From Polaromonas sp. (GTDB lineage Bacteria; Pseudomonadota; Gammaproteobacteria; Burkholderiales; Burkholderiaceae_C), in assembly GCA_030655515.1 (NCBI GenBank), contig JAURVI010000035.1:38195-102194 (forward strand): a stretch of DNA of 64,000 nt, given 5' to 3'. The translations under genes and the position numbers were made by a program. Below are positions 26,520-38,885 of the stretch, in pieces. The notes beneath the pieces are model-generated. The model was not told where the DNA came from. It worked only from the letters and a program-made list of their open reading frames with translations, and made no database searches. The first letter of the stretch is position 1. The number at the start of each line of letters is the position of its first letter.

Positions 26520-27439
26520 GACAGGCCTTCCTGGCGGGCGGCCTGTTTGGTCGCCTGGTAGCCGGCATGGAGTCGGGCATAGACCGGGCCGGGGCGGCCC
26601 TGGCCCACGGGCTGGCCGTCGAGCCGGGTGACGGGCAGCACTTCCTTGCTGGCCGAGGACAGCAGCACTTCGTCGGCGGTCAGTACTTCGGCGCGGCTGA
26701 TGCGGCGCAATTCAAACGGAATGCCCTGGGCGCGGCACAGCTCTTCGAGCAGGCCGTAGCGGATGCCCTCTAAAACCAGATTGTCCTTGGGCACGCCCAG
26801 CAACCGGCCGTCCTTGACGATCCAGACGTTGCTGGTGGCGGCTTCGCTCAAGTAGTCGTCGCGGAACATGATGGTTTCTGTTGCGTTGGCGTCCACGCTG
26901 ATCTGGCGTGCAAAAACGGCGCCGAGCAGGCTGGTGCTTTTGATATGCGCCTTTTCCCAGCGGAAGTCATTGGCCGTGACGCAGGCCACGCCCTGTGTGC
27001 GCTGGACCTCGCTGGGCAGCTTCATCGCGTTGCACATCATGAACACGGTGGGCGTGAGGCTCTCGGGCATGGCGTGGTCGCGCATGGCCACGCCGCGCGT
27101 GACCTGGATGTAGATGAGCTGGGTGCCGGCTTCCAGCGGGCTGCCGCTGGTGGCGGCGTAGGCGTCGAGCAGTTTGCGGGCAATGGTGCGCCACTGGGCG
27201 CGGCTCAGCGGGTTGGCGATGCGCAGCTCGGCCAGGCTGCGCTCCAGTCGCGCCATGTGCTGCTCGAAGCGAAACAGGCTGCCGCCGTAGACCGGCACCA
27301 CTTCGTAAATGCCGTCGCCGAAGATGAAACCGCGGTCCATCACGCTGATCCTGGCGTCCTTGAGCGCGGTAAATTCACCGTTGAGGTAGCAGGGCGTGGC
27401 GGGCAGTTGTGCGCCGGAAGTCGGGTGGGGAGTGCTCAT
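26516..27439 (-). CDS. Fold-type IV PLP aminotransferase (D-amino acid/branched-chain type)
   Basis: A 307-residue pyridoxal-phosphate transaminase of fold type IV, most like bacterial D-alanine aminotransferases. It has YLNGEFTALKDARISVMDRGFIFGDGIYEV at the N terminus (shown here as the start of the alignment, catalytic region), RWEKAHIKSTSLL with the PLP lysine, the cofactor segment EAATSNVWIV and the late LLSSASKEVLPV. ATG 27439 gives the family-typical N terminus; the frame remains open upstream without homology. It overlaps ybeD. In relatives this gene starts the dat-ybeD-lipB-lipA cluster. The choice between D-alanine and branched-chain substrates cannot be made by eye. Confidence 0.88.
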   Translation of the reverse strand: MSTPHPTSGAQLPATPCYLNGEFTALKDARISVMDRGFIFGDGIYEVVPVYGGSLFRFEQHMARLERSLAELRIANPLSRAQWRTIARKLLDAYAATSGSPLEAGTQLIYIQVTRGVAMRDHAMPESLTPTVFMMCNAMKLPSEVQRTQGVACVTANDFRWEKAHIKSTSLLGAVFARQISVDANATETIMFRDDYLSEAATSNVWIVKDGRLLGVPKDNLVLEGIRYGLLEELCRAQGIPFELRRISRAEVLTADEVLLSSASKEVLPVTRLDGQPVGQGRPGPVYARLHAGYQATKQAARQEGLS

Positions 27440-27480
27440 CGTGGACGTCAGGTGGGTGAGGCGGTATTGTCGCGCGGGCC

Positions 27481-28071
27481 TTACCGGCCGTGACGCTGGA
27501 TGCGCCGCTTGAACCAGACGCGCCAGCGCCAGATCAAGTTGACCACGACATAAGCGCTGCTTGCGCCGACGACCGCAAAAATGGCCATGCCGAGCATGGC
27601 GGGTCCGCCAAATTGCTCCAGCCATCCGATGACATCGAATCCGGCCCCGGGCGAGAATGCTTCGAGCGCCGCGCTGCCGGCAGCCACTTCGTGGGGCGCC
27701 GCGCCCAGGATCAGGCTGCCCAGCTTGTAAGCCAGCCAGAGCCAGAAGCCGATGGTGAACGGGTTGGTGATCAGCGTCATCCCCGCGGCCACCGGGATGT
27801 TGCCGCGCCACCAGACGCAATGGACTGCCGCCACCAGAATCTGAGCGACAGGCAGCGCAAACGCCCAGAACAGGCCGATCGCCACTCCGCGGGCCACGGC
27901 CTCATGCTGCACATGCCAGAGTCCGGGCTCCAGCAGGCGATGCGCCACGGGTTTGAGCCAGGGGTGGGCCGCCAGTGTTTCGCGGCTGATCCCGTGCGTG
28001 AAACGGTCGGTCCAGTGTGCCCGGCGCCGCTTTTTCGCGGGACGGGCGGGTGCTTGCTTGCGCGGGCTCAT
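27481..28071 (-). CDS. DUF2062 family membrane protein
   Basis: A 196-residue protein with a basic N-terminal tail (SPRKQAPARPAKKRRR) and three or four membrane helices, matching DUF2062, whose function is unknown. Family marks are HEAVARGVAIGLFWAFALPVAQ and the GMTLITNPFTIGFWLWLAYKLG segment with the TNP-FT motif. It ends 41 bases before the aminotransferase start and is probably transcribed with it. The C terminus is strongly basic (RVWFKRRIQRHGR). Confidence 0.85.
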   Translation of the reverse strand: MSPRKQAPARPAKKRRRAHWTDRFTHGISRETLAAHPWLKPVAHRLLEPGLWHVQHEAVARGVAIGLFWAFALPVAQILVAAVHCVWWRGNIPVAAGMTLITNPFTIGFWLWLAYKLGSLILGAAPHEVAAGSAALEAFSPGAGFDVIGWLEQFGGPAMLGMAIFAVVGASSAYVVVNLIWRWRVWFKRRIQRHGR

Positions 28072-28159
28072 GGGCTTGCGGGTCTTGGCGGCAGCGGTCG
28101 GTTTTCGCCAATTTTCATCATGAAAAAATTTTCGTCCTTGTGTCCGGCGAATCCGCTTT

Positions 28160-28606
28160 TCAAGCGAGAAAAATCACGGCGGCAATGGCCAGAGCGCCGA
28201 GCACCAGATTGGCCATTGCCAGCGTGGCGATCTGTCCCACGCGCCGCCCGCCTTCGGGCCAGTCCGCTGCGGCCACGGCCAGCTTCAGACGCCGGTAAGG
28301 TCCGAAATAAAGATGACCAAACAAGGCGAACATCAGCAAACCAATGCCAAACATCAGATGCCAACTCACCGGTGCGTTTTTCATGCCTACGGCCAGCAGC
28401 ATGGCCAGGCCGGTGAGCAGCAACAGGCCGATGGCAGGCCAGACCAGAAAGAAAAATCTATTCAAGATCAGCGCCATCAAGGGCAGGCGCTGAGGCGGGG
28501 CCAGTTGCGCCGCCGCCGCAGGGCGTAGCGCGAAAAGCATGAAGCTGATGCCGCCCAGCCACACGATGGCGGCGGCAATGTGCAGGAATTTCATCAAGGC
28601 GGGCAT
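28160..28606 (-). CDS. CopD-like small integral membrane protein
   Basis: A 148-residue protein with four predicted membrane helices (KFLHIAAAIVWLGGISFMLF, FFLVWPAIGLLLLTGLAML, WHLMFGIGLLMFALFGHLYF, LVLGALAIAAVIFLA). The helix-one pattern LHIxAAxVWLGG with a histidine is shared with the CopD copper-resistance and related heme or copper membrane proteins. ATG 28606 starts the conserved part; the open frame upstream to 28831 has no homology signal and crosses the atpI promoter region. It diverges from the atp operon. Substrate unknown. Confidence 0.75.
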   Translation of the reverse strand: MPALMKFLHIAAAIVWLGGISFMLFALRPAAAAQLAPPQRLPLMALILNRFFFLVWPAIGLLLLTGLAMLLAVGMKNAPVSWHLMFGIGLLMFALFGHLYFGPYRRLKLAVAAADWPEGGRRVGQIATLAMANLVLGALAIAAVIFLA

Positions 28607-28748
28607 CGGGTATCTTTCAAAAACGGAATCCAGCAACGGCGATTTTTTTGCGCTTGCTGCGGGAGGAAAACGGTGTGATTGTCGCTTGCAAAGCACCCCG
28701 TGTGTGCCGTGCGGCCATTGCCATCGCCGCAGCATCATGCGGGGCTTT

Positions 28749-28777
28749 TTCGGACCGCGCGGGTTTCTACGTATAAT
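28749..28777 (+). promoter_or_regulatory. Probable promoter of the atp operon
   Basis: A perfect TATAAT (28772-28777) lies 47 bases before the atpI start, with a weak TTCGGA (28749-28754) 17 bases upstream as the -35. It is the only good promoter match in the divergent spacer facing the ATP synthase genes. Confidence 0.5.
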
Positions 28778-28823
28778 TAAGGGCTTTGCTAATAACCGGC
28801 TTGTAACCTGCTCGTGATTTGTG

Positions 28824-29324
28824 ATGGTCAAAATGACAAATTCGGCGGTTCATCCCACAGTGAAGGCTCCAGCTCAAGAATTTGAGACTGAAGATCAGGA
28901 TTTCAAGCCGCTGACGCGCGAACAAGCGCAAAAGCTGCGTGAAGCCAGCCCTTCGCTGTCGCCCTGGTGGGTGGTGGCGGGGCAATTGGCAGTTGGGGTT
29001 GTGGTGGCGTGTGCCGCCTGGGTTGTGACCGGAAGGCCCGGTGTGGCCTGGTCGGCGCTCTACGGTGCGCTGGCGGTCGTGATCCCGGCGGCGCTGTTTG
29101 TGCGCGGTCTGAGGAGTCAGTTCTCGTCCATGAACGCTGCGACAGCCGCTTTTGGTTTTTTTGTGTGGGAAGCGATCAAGATCGCTGTGAGTGTAGGGAT
29201 GCTTTTTGCCGCGCCGCGGTTGGTTGCCGATCTGGACTGGTTGGCGCTGCTGATTGGCCTGGTGGTGACCCTGAAGGTGTATTGGGTGGCGCTTTTGTTG
29301 CGTCCGAAACGAAAAACAGATTAA
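28824..29324 (+). CDS. atpI: ATP synthase protein I
   Basis: AtpI is a small membrane chaperone that helps assemble the c-ring of F1Fo ATP synthase. The 166-residue product has a hydrophilic N-terminal 50 residues and four membrane helices (WWVVAGQLAVGVVVACAAWV; ALYGALAVVIPAALFV; FFVWEAIKIAVSVGMLFAA; LLIGLVVTLKVYWVALLL), with the ALYGALAVVIPAALF segment typical of the family. ATG 28824 or 28833 may be used; GTG 28821 is in frame. It is the first gene of the atp operon, ten bases before atpB. Confidence 0.88.
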   Translation: MVKMTNSAVHPTVKAPAQEFETEDQDFKPLTREQAQKLREASPSLSPWWVVAGQLAVGVVVACAAWVVTGRPGVAWSALYGALAVVIPAALFVRGLRSQFSSMNAATAAFGFFVWEAIKIAVSVGMLFAAPRLVADLDWLALLIGLVVTLKVYWVALLLRPKRKTD

Positions 29325-29334
29325 AGAGCTAATC

Positions 29335-30219
29335 ATGTCCGCAGAAGCAAACGCGCCGTCAGCCAGTGACTATATTGTTCACCACCTGACGCATTGGCAA
29401 AACAAGCCGCAGACGGAAATCGTTGATTTCACCGTCTTCAATATCGATTCATTGTTCTTCTCGATTCTGACGGGTGTGCTGGGTTGTTTCTTTCTCTGGA
29501 AAGCGGCGCGCGGTGCCACTGCCGGTGTGCCAGGGCGGTTTCAAGCGGCAGTTGAAATCCTGATGGGAATGGTCGATGGCCAGGCCAAGGCGATTGTTCA
29601 CAACGCGACCAGCCGCAAACTGGTGGCGCCCCTGGCGCTCACCGTGTTTGTCTGGATTTTCCTGCTCAATGCCATGGATTTGCTGCCGGTCGATCTGCTG
29701 CCGATGATTTGGACTGCGATTTATGGCGCCGCCGGGCACGACCCGAGCCACGCCTATCTGCGCGTGGTGCCGACCGCCGACCTCTCGGTCACCATGGGTT
29801 TGTCGGTGTCGGTGCTGTTCATCTGTTTGTTCTACAACATCAGGATCAAGGGTATCGGCGGCTGGGCGCACGAGTTGGTTTCCGCCCCCTTTGGCACCAG
29901 CAAGAACCCGGTGTTTGCCGTCATTCTGGCGGTCGTCAACATGGCCGAGCAGTTGATCTCGTTTGTGGCCAAGACGGTGTCGCACGGCATGCGGTTGTTC
30001 GGCAACATGTATGCGGGCGAGCTGGTGTTCATGCTGATTGCGCTCTTGGGTGGCGCCTGGGCTTTCTCGTTCGAGCCTTCGGGCTTGATGCTGTTGCTCT
30101 TGCATGTGGTGGCGGGTTGGGCGTGGGCAGTGTTCCACATCCTGATCATTACCCTGCAGGCTTTCGTGTTCATGATGTTGACCCTGGTCTACATCGGGCA
30201 GGCGCATGACGCGCATTAA
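29335..30219 (+). CDS. atpB: F1Fo ATP synthase subunit a
   Basis: Subunit a forms the proton half-channels against the rotating c-ring in the inner membrane. The 294-residue protein has six membrane helices and the conserved helix with the essential arginine (SHGMRLFGNMYAGELVF) and the following helix AWAVFHILIITLQAFVFMMLTLVYI. The N-terminal YIVHHLTHWQN is usual in beta- and gammaproteobacteria. The start codon is ATG 29335. Confidence 0.96.
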   Translation: MSAEANAPSASDYIVHHLTHWQNKPQTEIVDFTVFNIDSLFFSILTGVLGCFFLWKAARGATAGVPGRFQAAVEILMGMVDGQAKAIVHNATSRKLVAPLALTVFVWIFLLNAMDLLPVDLLPMIWTAIYGAAGHDPSHAYLRVVPTADLSVTMGLSVSVLFICLFYNIRIKGIGGWAHELVSAPFGTSKNPVFAVILAVVNMAEQLISFVAKTVSHGMRLFGNMYAGELVFMLIALLGGAWAFSFEPSGLMLLLLHVVAGWAWAVFHILIITLQAFVFMMLTLVYIGQAHDAH

Positions 30220-30533
<314 letters not shown>

Positions 30534-30569
30534 GCAGTCATTGCAACACCTCGCCCTGGGAGATCGACT

Positions 30570-31040
30570 GTGAACATTAATGGAACTCTGGTGGCGCAAG
30601 CCATCGTCTTCGCATTGCTGGTGCTGTTCACGATGAAATTCGTGTGGCCGCCCATCGCCGCTGCGCTGGACGAACGCGCCAGCAAAATTGCCGACGGACT
30701 CGCGGCTGCCGACAAGGCCAAATCCGAGCTTTCCTCCGCTAACAAGCGGGTGGAAGCCGAATTGGCGAAGTCGCGCAATGAGTCTGCCGTACGCCTGGCC
30801 GATGCCGAGCGCCGCGCCCAGGCCCTGATCGAAGAGGCAAAAGCCAAAGCGGCGGAAGAGGGCAACAAGATCATTGCCGCTGCCAAAGTGGAGGCCGAGC
30901 AGCAAACCGTCAAGGCCCGCGAGTCCCTGCGCGAGCAGGTTGCGGCACTGGCCGTCAAGGGCGCCGAGCAGATTCTGCGCAAGGAAGTCAATGCCGGCGT
31001 GCATGCTGACTTGCTGGGCCGCCTGAAAGCCGAGTTGTAG
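30570..31040 (+). CDS. atpF: F1Fo ATP synthase subunit b
   Basis: Subunit b is the peripheral stalk: one N-terminal membrane helix (residues 5-25, [23 protein letters not shown]) and a long charged coiled coil (about 30-140) that reaches the delta subunit. The 156-residue length is typical. The start is GTG at 30570, preceded by GGGAGATC. It ends two bases before atpH. Confidence 0.95.
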   Translation: MNINGTLVAQAIVFALLVLFTMKFVWPPIAAALDERASKIADGLAAADKAKSELSSANKRVEAELAKSRNESAVRLADAERRAQALIEEAKAKAAEEGNKIIAAAKVEAEQQTVKARESLREQVAALAVKGAEQILRKEVNAGVHADLLGRLKAEL

Positions 31041-31042
31041 AC

Positions 31043-31573
31043 ATGGCCGAACTTGCCACCATCGCGCGCCCCTACGCCGAAGCACTGTTCAAGGCAGCGG
31101 CGTCGAGCCTGGCCGACACCGCAGTCTGGCTCGATGAGCTGGCCGCCATTGCGGCCAACGGGCAGTTGCAGCAGTTTGCCAACAACCCCAGCGTCACGTC
31201 CGCCCAGACTTTTGGGGTGATCACGGGTGTCGCCAAAACGGCCTTGCCGGAGGCCGCCAAAAACTTCCTGCGGGTCGTGATCGACAATGATCGGTTGGGC
31301 GTCCTGCCGGAAATTGCGCAGCAATTTCGCGCTTTGAAAAACGCGCGGAGCGGCTCATCGGACGCCACGGTATTCAGCGCCTTTGCGCTGGATGCTTCAG
31401 CCCTGGCTGAACTGGCGGCATCGCTGGAAAAGCGCTTTGACCGGAAACTCAATCTCACGGTCGAGCTGGAGCCGGCCTTGATTGGCGGCGTGCGTGTCGT
31501 GGTGGGCGACGAGGTGCTTGACACTTCGGTGAAAGCCCGTTTGGAACAAATGAAAGTGGCGCTGATGGCTTGA
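31043..31573 (+). CDS. atpH: F1Fo ATP synthase subunit delta
   Basis: Delta links the b-subunit stalk to the top of F1. The 176-residue protein starts [15 protein letters not shown], has the family helix [18 protein letters not shown] and ends with the beta hairpin [26 protein letters not shown]. It lies between atpF and atpA in standard order; 49 bases separate it from atpA. Confidence 0.95.
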   Translation: MAELATIARPYAEALFKAAASSLADTAVWLDELAAIAANGQLQQFANNPSVTSAQTFGVITGVAKTALPEAAKNFLRVVIDNDRLGVLPEIAQQFRALKNARSGSSDATVFSAFALDASALAELAASLEKRFDRKLNLTVELEPALIGGVRVVVGDEVLDTSVKARLEQMKVALMA

Positions 31574-31622
31574 GCGTTCCGCTCGGGTTTTCAGCCAACA
31601 ACATAGAAAGAAGGAAAGAGTC

Positions 31623-33176
<1,554 letters not shown>

Positions 33177-33255
33177 ATCAACCGAAATCGACCTATGAGC
33201 GCACTGAAAATCGTGGGAATCGGTCCCTTCAAGCAAGGGCCGCGGAACCGGCTTT

Positions 33256-33324
33256 GCCGGGCCGCAGGCGCAGCGGCCCCCTCGGGGGGCAGCGCAGTAC
33301 GCGAAGCGACAAGCGTGGGGGCAA
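33256..33324 (+). repeat. GC-rich palindromic repeat between atpA and atpG (copy 1)
   Basis: The segment holding GCCCCCTCGGGGGGCAG, CGCAGTACGCGAAGCG and CAAGCGTGGGGGC closely matches the complement of 58722-58790 (about 36 nearly identical bases) and, less well, the complement of 55690-55775. It occupies most of the 153-base gap before atpG and ends eight bases before its ATG. Its GGGGG run (33317-33321) is the best ribosome-binding match for atpG. Confidence 0.8.
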
Positions 33325-33329
33325 TTTAA

Positions 33330-34196
33330 ATGGCAGCAGGCAAGGAAATACGCGGCAAGATCAAGTCGGTGGAAAACACCCGCAAGATCACCAAAGCCAT
33401 GGAAATGGTGGCGGCCTCCAAGATGCGCAAGGCGCAGGAACGGATGCGCGCTGCCCGACCGTACAGCGACAAGATTCGCAACATCACGGCCAATTTGAGC
33501 CGCGCCAATCCAGAGTACACCCACGCCTTCATGCGGGTCAACGAGGCCAAGGCCGGCGGCTTCATCGTTGTCACGACGGACAAGGGCTTGTGCGGTGGCA
33601 TGAACACCAACCTGCTGCGCGCAGTCACCGGCAAGCTCAAGGAGCTGCAGGCGGCGGGTCAGGGCATCCAGTCGGTGGCCATCGGCAACAAGGGTTTCGG
33701 TTTCTTGAACCGGATTGGCGCGAAGGTGGTGTCGCATGCGACGCAGTTGGGCGACAAGCCGCACCTGGACAAGCTGATCGGCCCGGTCAAGGTGCTGCTC
33801 GATGCCTACAGCGAAGGCAAGATCAACGCGGTGTACCTGTGCTACACCAAGTTCATCAACACCATGCGCCAGGAGCCGGTGGTCGAGCAATTGCTGCCGC
33901 TGAGCGCCGAGCGCATGCAGGCCGACAAGGGCCAGCATGGCTGGGACTACATCTACGAGCCCGATGCACAAACCGTCATTGACGATTTGCTGATCCGTTA
34001 CGTCGAAGCGCTGGTTTACCAGGCGGTTGCCGAGAACATGGCGTCCGAGCAGTCGGCTCGTATGGTGGCCATGAAGGCCGCCACCGACAACGCGGGCAGC
34101 GTCATTGGCGAGCTCAAATTGGTTTACAACAAAACGCGCCAGGCTGCGATCACGAAAGAACTTTCGGAAATCGTCGCCGGTGCCGCAGCGGTTTAA
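33330..34196 (+). CDS. atpG: F1Fo ATP synthase subunit gamma
   Basis: Gamma is the central rotating shaft. The 288-residue protein begins [20 protein letters not shown], has [14 protein letters not shown] and the C-terminal helix motif [30 protein letters not shown] with the contact region to the catalytic sites. ATG 33330 follows a repeat copy rather than the short spacer normal in this operon, and its likely Shine-Dalgarno comes from that repeat. Confidence 0.96.
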   Translation: MAAGKEIRGKIKSVENTRKITKAMEMVAASKMRKAQERMRAARPYSDKIRNITANLSRANPEYTHAFMRVNEAKAGGFIVVTTDKGLCGGMNTNLLRAVTGKLKELQAAGQGIQSVAIGNKGFGFLNRIGAKVVSHATQLGDKPHLDKLIGPVKVLLDAYSEGKINAVYLCYTKFINTMRQEPVVEQLLPLSAERMQADKGQHGWDYIYEPDAQTVIDDLLIRYVEALVYQAVAENMASEQSARMVAMKAATDNAGSVIGELKLVYNKTRQAAITKELSEIVAGAAAV

Positions 34197-34215
34197 ACTG
34201 CGATTCAAGATTTAA

Positions 34216-35640
<1,425 letters not shown>

Positions 35641-35652
35641 CGGGCGATTGAT

Positions 35653-36069
35653 ATGAACACCATCCACGTCGATGTTGTCAGTGCGGAAGAGGCCATCTTC
35701 TCCGGCGAAGCCAGGTTCGTGGCTTTGCCGGGCGAGGCGGGCGAGTTGGGGATCTACCCACGCCACACGCCGCTGATCACCCGCATCAAGCCAGGCGCCG
35801 TGCGCATTGAGAAGGCCGATGGTTCGGAAGAGTTTGTCTTCGTTGCCGGCGGCGTACTTGAGGTGCAGCCGAACTGCGTCACCGTGCTGAGCGATACCGC
35901 TATTCGCGGCAAGGACCTGGACGAAGCCAAAGCCACAGAAGCCAGGGCGGCGGCTGAAGAGGCGCTGAAGAACGCCAAAAGCGATATTGATATGGCGCTG
36001 GCCCAGTCCGAGCTCCTCGTGGTGGCGGCCCAGATCGCTGCGCTGCGCAAATACCGCCAGAAAAGATAG
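35653..36069 (+). CDS. atpC: F1Fo ATP synthase subunit epsilon
   Basis: Epsilon is the regulatory subunit at the foot of the rotor. The 138-residue protein has an N-terminal beta sandwich ([57 protein letters not shown]) and a C-terminal two-helix arm rich in Ala and Glu. It is the last gene of the operon; a terminator follows 50 bases later. Confidence 0.95.
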   Translation: MNTIHVDVVSAEEAIFSGEARFVALPGEAGELGIYPRHTPLITRIKPGAVRIEKADGSEEFVFVAGGVLEVQPNCVTVLSDTAIRGKDLDEAKATEARAAAEEALKNAKSDIDMALAQSELLVVAAQIAALRKYRQKR

Positions 36070-36119
36070 GGGCGAAACCGGCGGCGGTCCTCGCCGTGCC
36101 CGCGGGCAACCGCAATCGA

Positions 36120-36149
36120 AACCCCTGCGTGCGAACGCCGGGGTTTTTT
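36120..36149 (+). terminator. Rho-independent terminator of the atp operon
   Basis: AACCCC (36120-36125) pairs with GGGGTT (36140-36145), extended inward by GCG/CGC across one mismatch, with loop TGCGAA and a run of T to 36149. It lies just before the convergent stop of the esterase-like gene at 36165. Confidence 0.85.
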
Positions 36150-36164
36150 CTCTGGCGTGATCGC

Positions 36165-37523
36165 TCACATGCCGCTGGGGTAGGTCTCGGGTGCTTCGGG
36201 CGAGGACCAATGGACGCCGATGTCCAGCGGCTCCACCGCACGGGTCTTGTCGATGTGGATCATGGCGTCGAATTGCTCCGCAAGACGCGTGTCGAAGTAG
36301 TGGCTCTGGCGTTCGGTATCGGGTCGGTAGATCACGCCGATGGCGCGCTGCAGCCGCGCCTCGCGCAGCGCGGAGCGCAGGGACCGATTGCCGGACAGCA
36401 CAAGCATGAAACACTCAAGCCCGACCTCGTGGAACAGCGCCTCATAACTTCCGGGCAGGCCGGGTCGCACCCGCTGGTGCAGCGCCGGCCCGTCCCATTC
36501 GGACGCGGCCGTGACCATGCCATGGTGCGTGCTGAAGCCCACCAGCACGGCATCGCCGCTGTGACGCTCACGCATGAGCTGGCCGACGTTCCATTCGCCC
36601 CTCTCGCCCATTTCGGTGGCGCTGGCGTCGCCGAGATGGGAATTGTGGGCCCACACCGCCATGCGGGCGGCCGGGCCGTGGCGCGACAGGTGCGCCGACA
36701 GCGCCTGCAAGGACTCCACCATGTGGCTGTCGCGCAGGTTCCATGATGACACGCGCGAGCGGAACATCTCGCGGTAGTACTCCTCCGCGTTCATGACCAG
36801 CCGGGCATTTTGCTGGGCGTAAAACAGCTCGTCGGAATCGCCATGCATGGACAGCGCGGCGCCGGTGCGCATCAGCTCCGTCAGTTGCGCCACGACCTCA
36901 TCCTCGCAGCTCTTGCCGATGCCCCAGGCCGCGGCATAGCCGTAGGTCTGCGAATTGCCGCCGGCATGGTCGAAACAGGCATAGCGCTGGCGCGCGCGCC
37001 GCGCCGCCGCCGGGTCGATGCGGTCCAGGTAGGCGAGCACGGCTTCGATCGACGCGAACAAACTGTACAGGTCGATGCCGTAGAAACCGGCCTGGCGTTC
37101 GGCCGGCAGGGAACGGTTGTGCGCGCGCAGCCACTCGACGAAATCGAGCACGGCGGTGTTGCGCCACATCCAGGACGGGAAGCGCTTGAAGCCGGAAAGC
37201 GCGGCCCTGGCGTGCGGATCGTCGCCCATGCCGCGCACATAGCGGTTGACGCGCCAGGCGTCGGGCCAGTCGGCCTCGACGGCCACGGCCGTGAAGCCTT
37301 TGTCGGTGATGAGCCGCTTGGTGATTTCGGCGCGCTCGTGGTAGAACTCGTGCGTGCCGTGCGAGGCTTCGCCCAGCAAGGCGAAGCGCGCATCGCCGAT
37401 CAGCGCAAGCAAAGGCGCGTAGTCCGGCCCTTCGCGCTGCAACGGCAAGGCGTTCGCACGCAATGCCGTCAGGACGCCGCTGTCCGCAGATGCGCCCATG
37501 CCGCGCGGGCGACCCGGCTTCAC
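36165..37523 (-). CDS. Erythromycin-esterase-like protein
   Basis: A 452-residue protein of the EreA/EreB-related superfamily. Conserved motifs are LLGEASHGTHEFYHER (Glu52 and His55 at the expected active site), AVAVEADWPDAWRVNRYVRG and AVWAHNSHLGDAS. Most environmental members are not macrolide-resistance genes and their substrates are unknown. The start is GTG 37523, overlapping the PRTase stop by four bases (GTGA); ATG 37499 is the alternative. It is the last gene of a tight operon with a phosphoribosyltransferase and a dienelactone-hydrolase-like gene. M. tuberculosis has a PRTase-esterase fusion (Rv2030c, from memory), which supports a shared job. Confidence 0.85.
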   Translation of the reverse strand: MKPGRPRGMGASADSGVLTALRANALPLQREGPDYAPLLALIGDARFALLGEASHGTHEFYHERAEITKRLITDKGFTAVAVEADWPDAWRVNRYVRGMGDDPHARAALSGFKRFPSWMWRNTAVLDFVEWLRAHNRSLPAERQAGFYGIDLYSLFASIEAVLAYLDRIDPAAARRARQRYACFDHAGGNSQTYGYAAAWGIGKSCEDEVVAQLTELMRTGAALSMHGDSDELFYAQQNARLVMNAEEYYREMFRSRVSSWNLRDSHMVESLQALSAHLSRHGPAARMAVWAHNSHLGDASATEMGERGEWNVGQLMRERHSGDAVLVGFSTHHGMVTAASEWDGPALHQRVRPGLPGSYEALFHEVGLECFMLVLSGNRSLRSALREARLQRAIGVIYRPDTERQSHYFDTRLAEQFDAMIHIDKTRAVEPLDIGVHWSSPEAPETYPSGM

Positions 37524-38170
37524 CGGTACGGCTCCCGGTTGCTGGCCGCTGCGAGCAAGGTGCGCACCTCGTCGTCGCTGACCTGGTCGAAGTCGTCATA
37601 CCACAGACCCACCGCGTGAAACGGCACCGGTGTGGCGACGCAGACCACCTCATCAACCTCGCCGCGCAGGCTCTCGGCGGTCTCGGGCGCGGCCACCGGA
37701 ACCGCCACCACGATGCGCCCGGCGCCCTGCTGGCGCGCCGCAAGCACAGCCGCCCGCATTGTCGAACCCGTGGCCAGACCATCGTCCACCAGAATCACGG
37801 TGCGGCCTTGCAGCGATGGCGGCGGCCGCGCACCGCGGTACAGGCGTTCACGGCGCTCGAGTTCCTGCTGTTCACGCACCACCACGGCCTCGACCTCGGA
37901 AGGGTCCAGGCGCAGATGGGCGGCATCGGGGTTCATCACGCGCACCCCGCCGCTGGCGATGGCGCCCATCGCATACTCGGGGTGATGCGGCACGCCGAGC
38001 TTGCGCACCACGAACACATCGAGCGGCGCGCCCAGCGCCGCGGCCACCTCGCTGGCCACTGGCACGCCGCCGCGCGGCAGGGCCAGTACCAGCACCCGCG
38101 GCTGTTTGCGGTAGGCGCCCAGCCGCTCGGCCAACATTTGCCCGGCTTGCCGGCGGTTGCTGAAGTTCAT
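37520..38170 (-). CDS. Phosphoribosyltransferase domain protein
   Basis: A 216-residue type I phosphoribosyltransferase-fold protein. The PRPP loop is VDDGLATGST at 128-137 and the N-terminal VLALPRGGVPVASEVAAALG is typical of the family; DVFVVRKLGVPHHPEYAMGAI is characteristic of a subgroup often linked to dienelactone-hydrolase domains. The acceptor base is unknown and the protein may not make nucleotides at all. It overlaps the genes on both sides by four bases (38167-38170 and 37520-37523), so the three proteins are probably made together in fixed ratio. Confidence 0.87.
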   Translation of the reverse strand: MNFSNRRQAGQMLAERLGAYRKQPRVLVLALPRGGVPVASEVAAALGAPLDVFVVRKLGVPHHPEYAMGAIASGGVRVMNPDAAHLRLDPSEVEAVVVREQQELERRERLYRGARPPPSLQGRTVILVDDGLATGSTMRAAVLAARQQGAGRIVVAVPVAAPETAESLRGEVDEVVCVATPVPFHAVGLWYDDFDQVSDDEVRTLLAAASNREPYR

Positions 38171-38859
38171 GCGGCCTCCAGCGAAGAAGGGTCGGCGGAT
38201 TCCGGTCGCAGGTGCCCGCTGAACCAGGCCGCCGCGAGCCGCGCGACTTCCTCGATCGCGCCGGGTTCCTCGAACAGGTGGGAAGCGCCGGCGACCACGG
38301 CCAACTGCTTTTCGCCAGTCAAGTCCTGAAAAGCCTGGCGGTTGAGTTCAAGCACGTCTTCGTCGTTGCCGCCCACGAGCAGCAGCACAGCCGCGCTCAC
38401 GCGGGCGAGCTGCGGTGCAGCGACCAGGTCGGGGCGGCCCCCGCGCGACACCACGGCGGCAACGCGGTCGCCCAGTTGCGCGGCGGCTGCCAGGGCGGCG
38501 GCGCTGCCCGTGCTGGCGCCGAAGTAGCCAACGGCCAGGCGATGGAGCGCAGGCTGCGTTTCGAGCCACCGCGTCGCATCGTACAGCCGCCGGGTCAGCA
38601 AGCCGATATCAAAGCGGTATTCGCGCGTATGCCGGTCGACGCGCTCCTCCTGCGGCGTGAGCAGGTCGAACAGCAGCGTCGCCAGGCCGGCCTGTTGCAA
38701 CACCTGGGCCACGAAGACGTTGCGCGGGCTGCTGCGGCTGCTGCCACTGCCGTGCGCGAACAGCACCACACCCGGCGCCTGTGCCGGCACGCACAGGTCG
38801 CCCCACAAGGTCGCCGACCCGCAGGGAATCTGCACATCTTGCTGGGTGAAAGGCTTCAT
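38167..38859 (-). CDS. Dienelactone-hydrolase-like alpha/beta hydrolase
   Basis: A 230-residue alpha/beta hydrolase. The nucleophile elbow is GASTG at 114-118 (Ser116), the acid is probably Asp166 or Asp168 in VGGNDED, and the base His194 lies in GASHLFEEPG. The oxyanion region is FAHGSGSS. ATG 38859 is chosen because conservation begins there and GGAG lies seven bases upstream; the open frame to 38916 is unsupported. It is the first gene of the operon. M. tuberculosis Rv0571c fuses a PRTase to this domain (from memory), matching the neighbour here. The substrate is unknown. Confidence 0.87.
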   Translation of the reverse strand: MKPFTQQDVQIPCGSATLWGDLCVPAQAPGVVLFAHGSGSSRSSPRNVFVAQVLQQAGLATLLFDLLTPQEERVDRHTREYRFDIGLLTRRLYDATRWLETQPALHRLAVGYFGASTGSAAALAAAAQLGDRVAAVVSRGGRPDLVAAPQLARVSAAVLLLVGGNDEDVLELNRQAFQDLTGEKQLAVVAGASHLFEEPGAIEEVARLAAAWFSGHLRPESADPSSLEAA

Positions 38860-38885
38860 GCGGCATCTCCAAGGCACTGGCTGCC

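Noticed and set aside
36165..37523. Calling the esterase-like gene a macrolide-resistance gene
   Set aside because: The superfamily is broad and most environmental members are not linked to resistance; the operon context points to another role.
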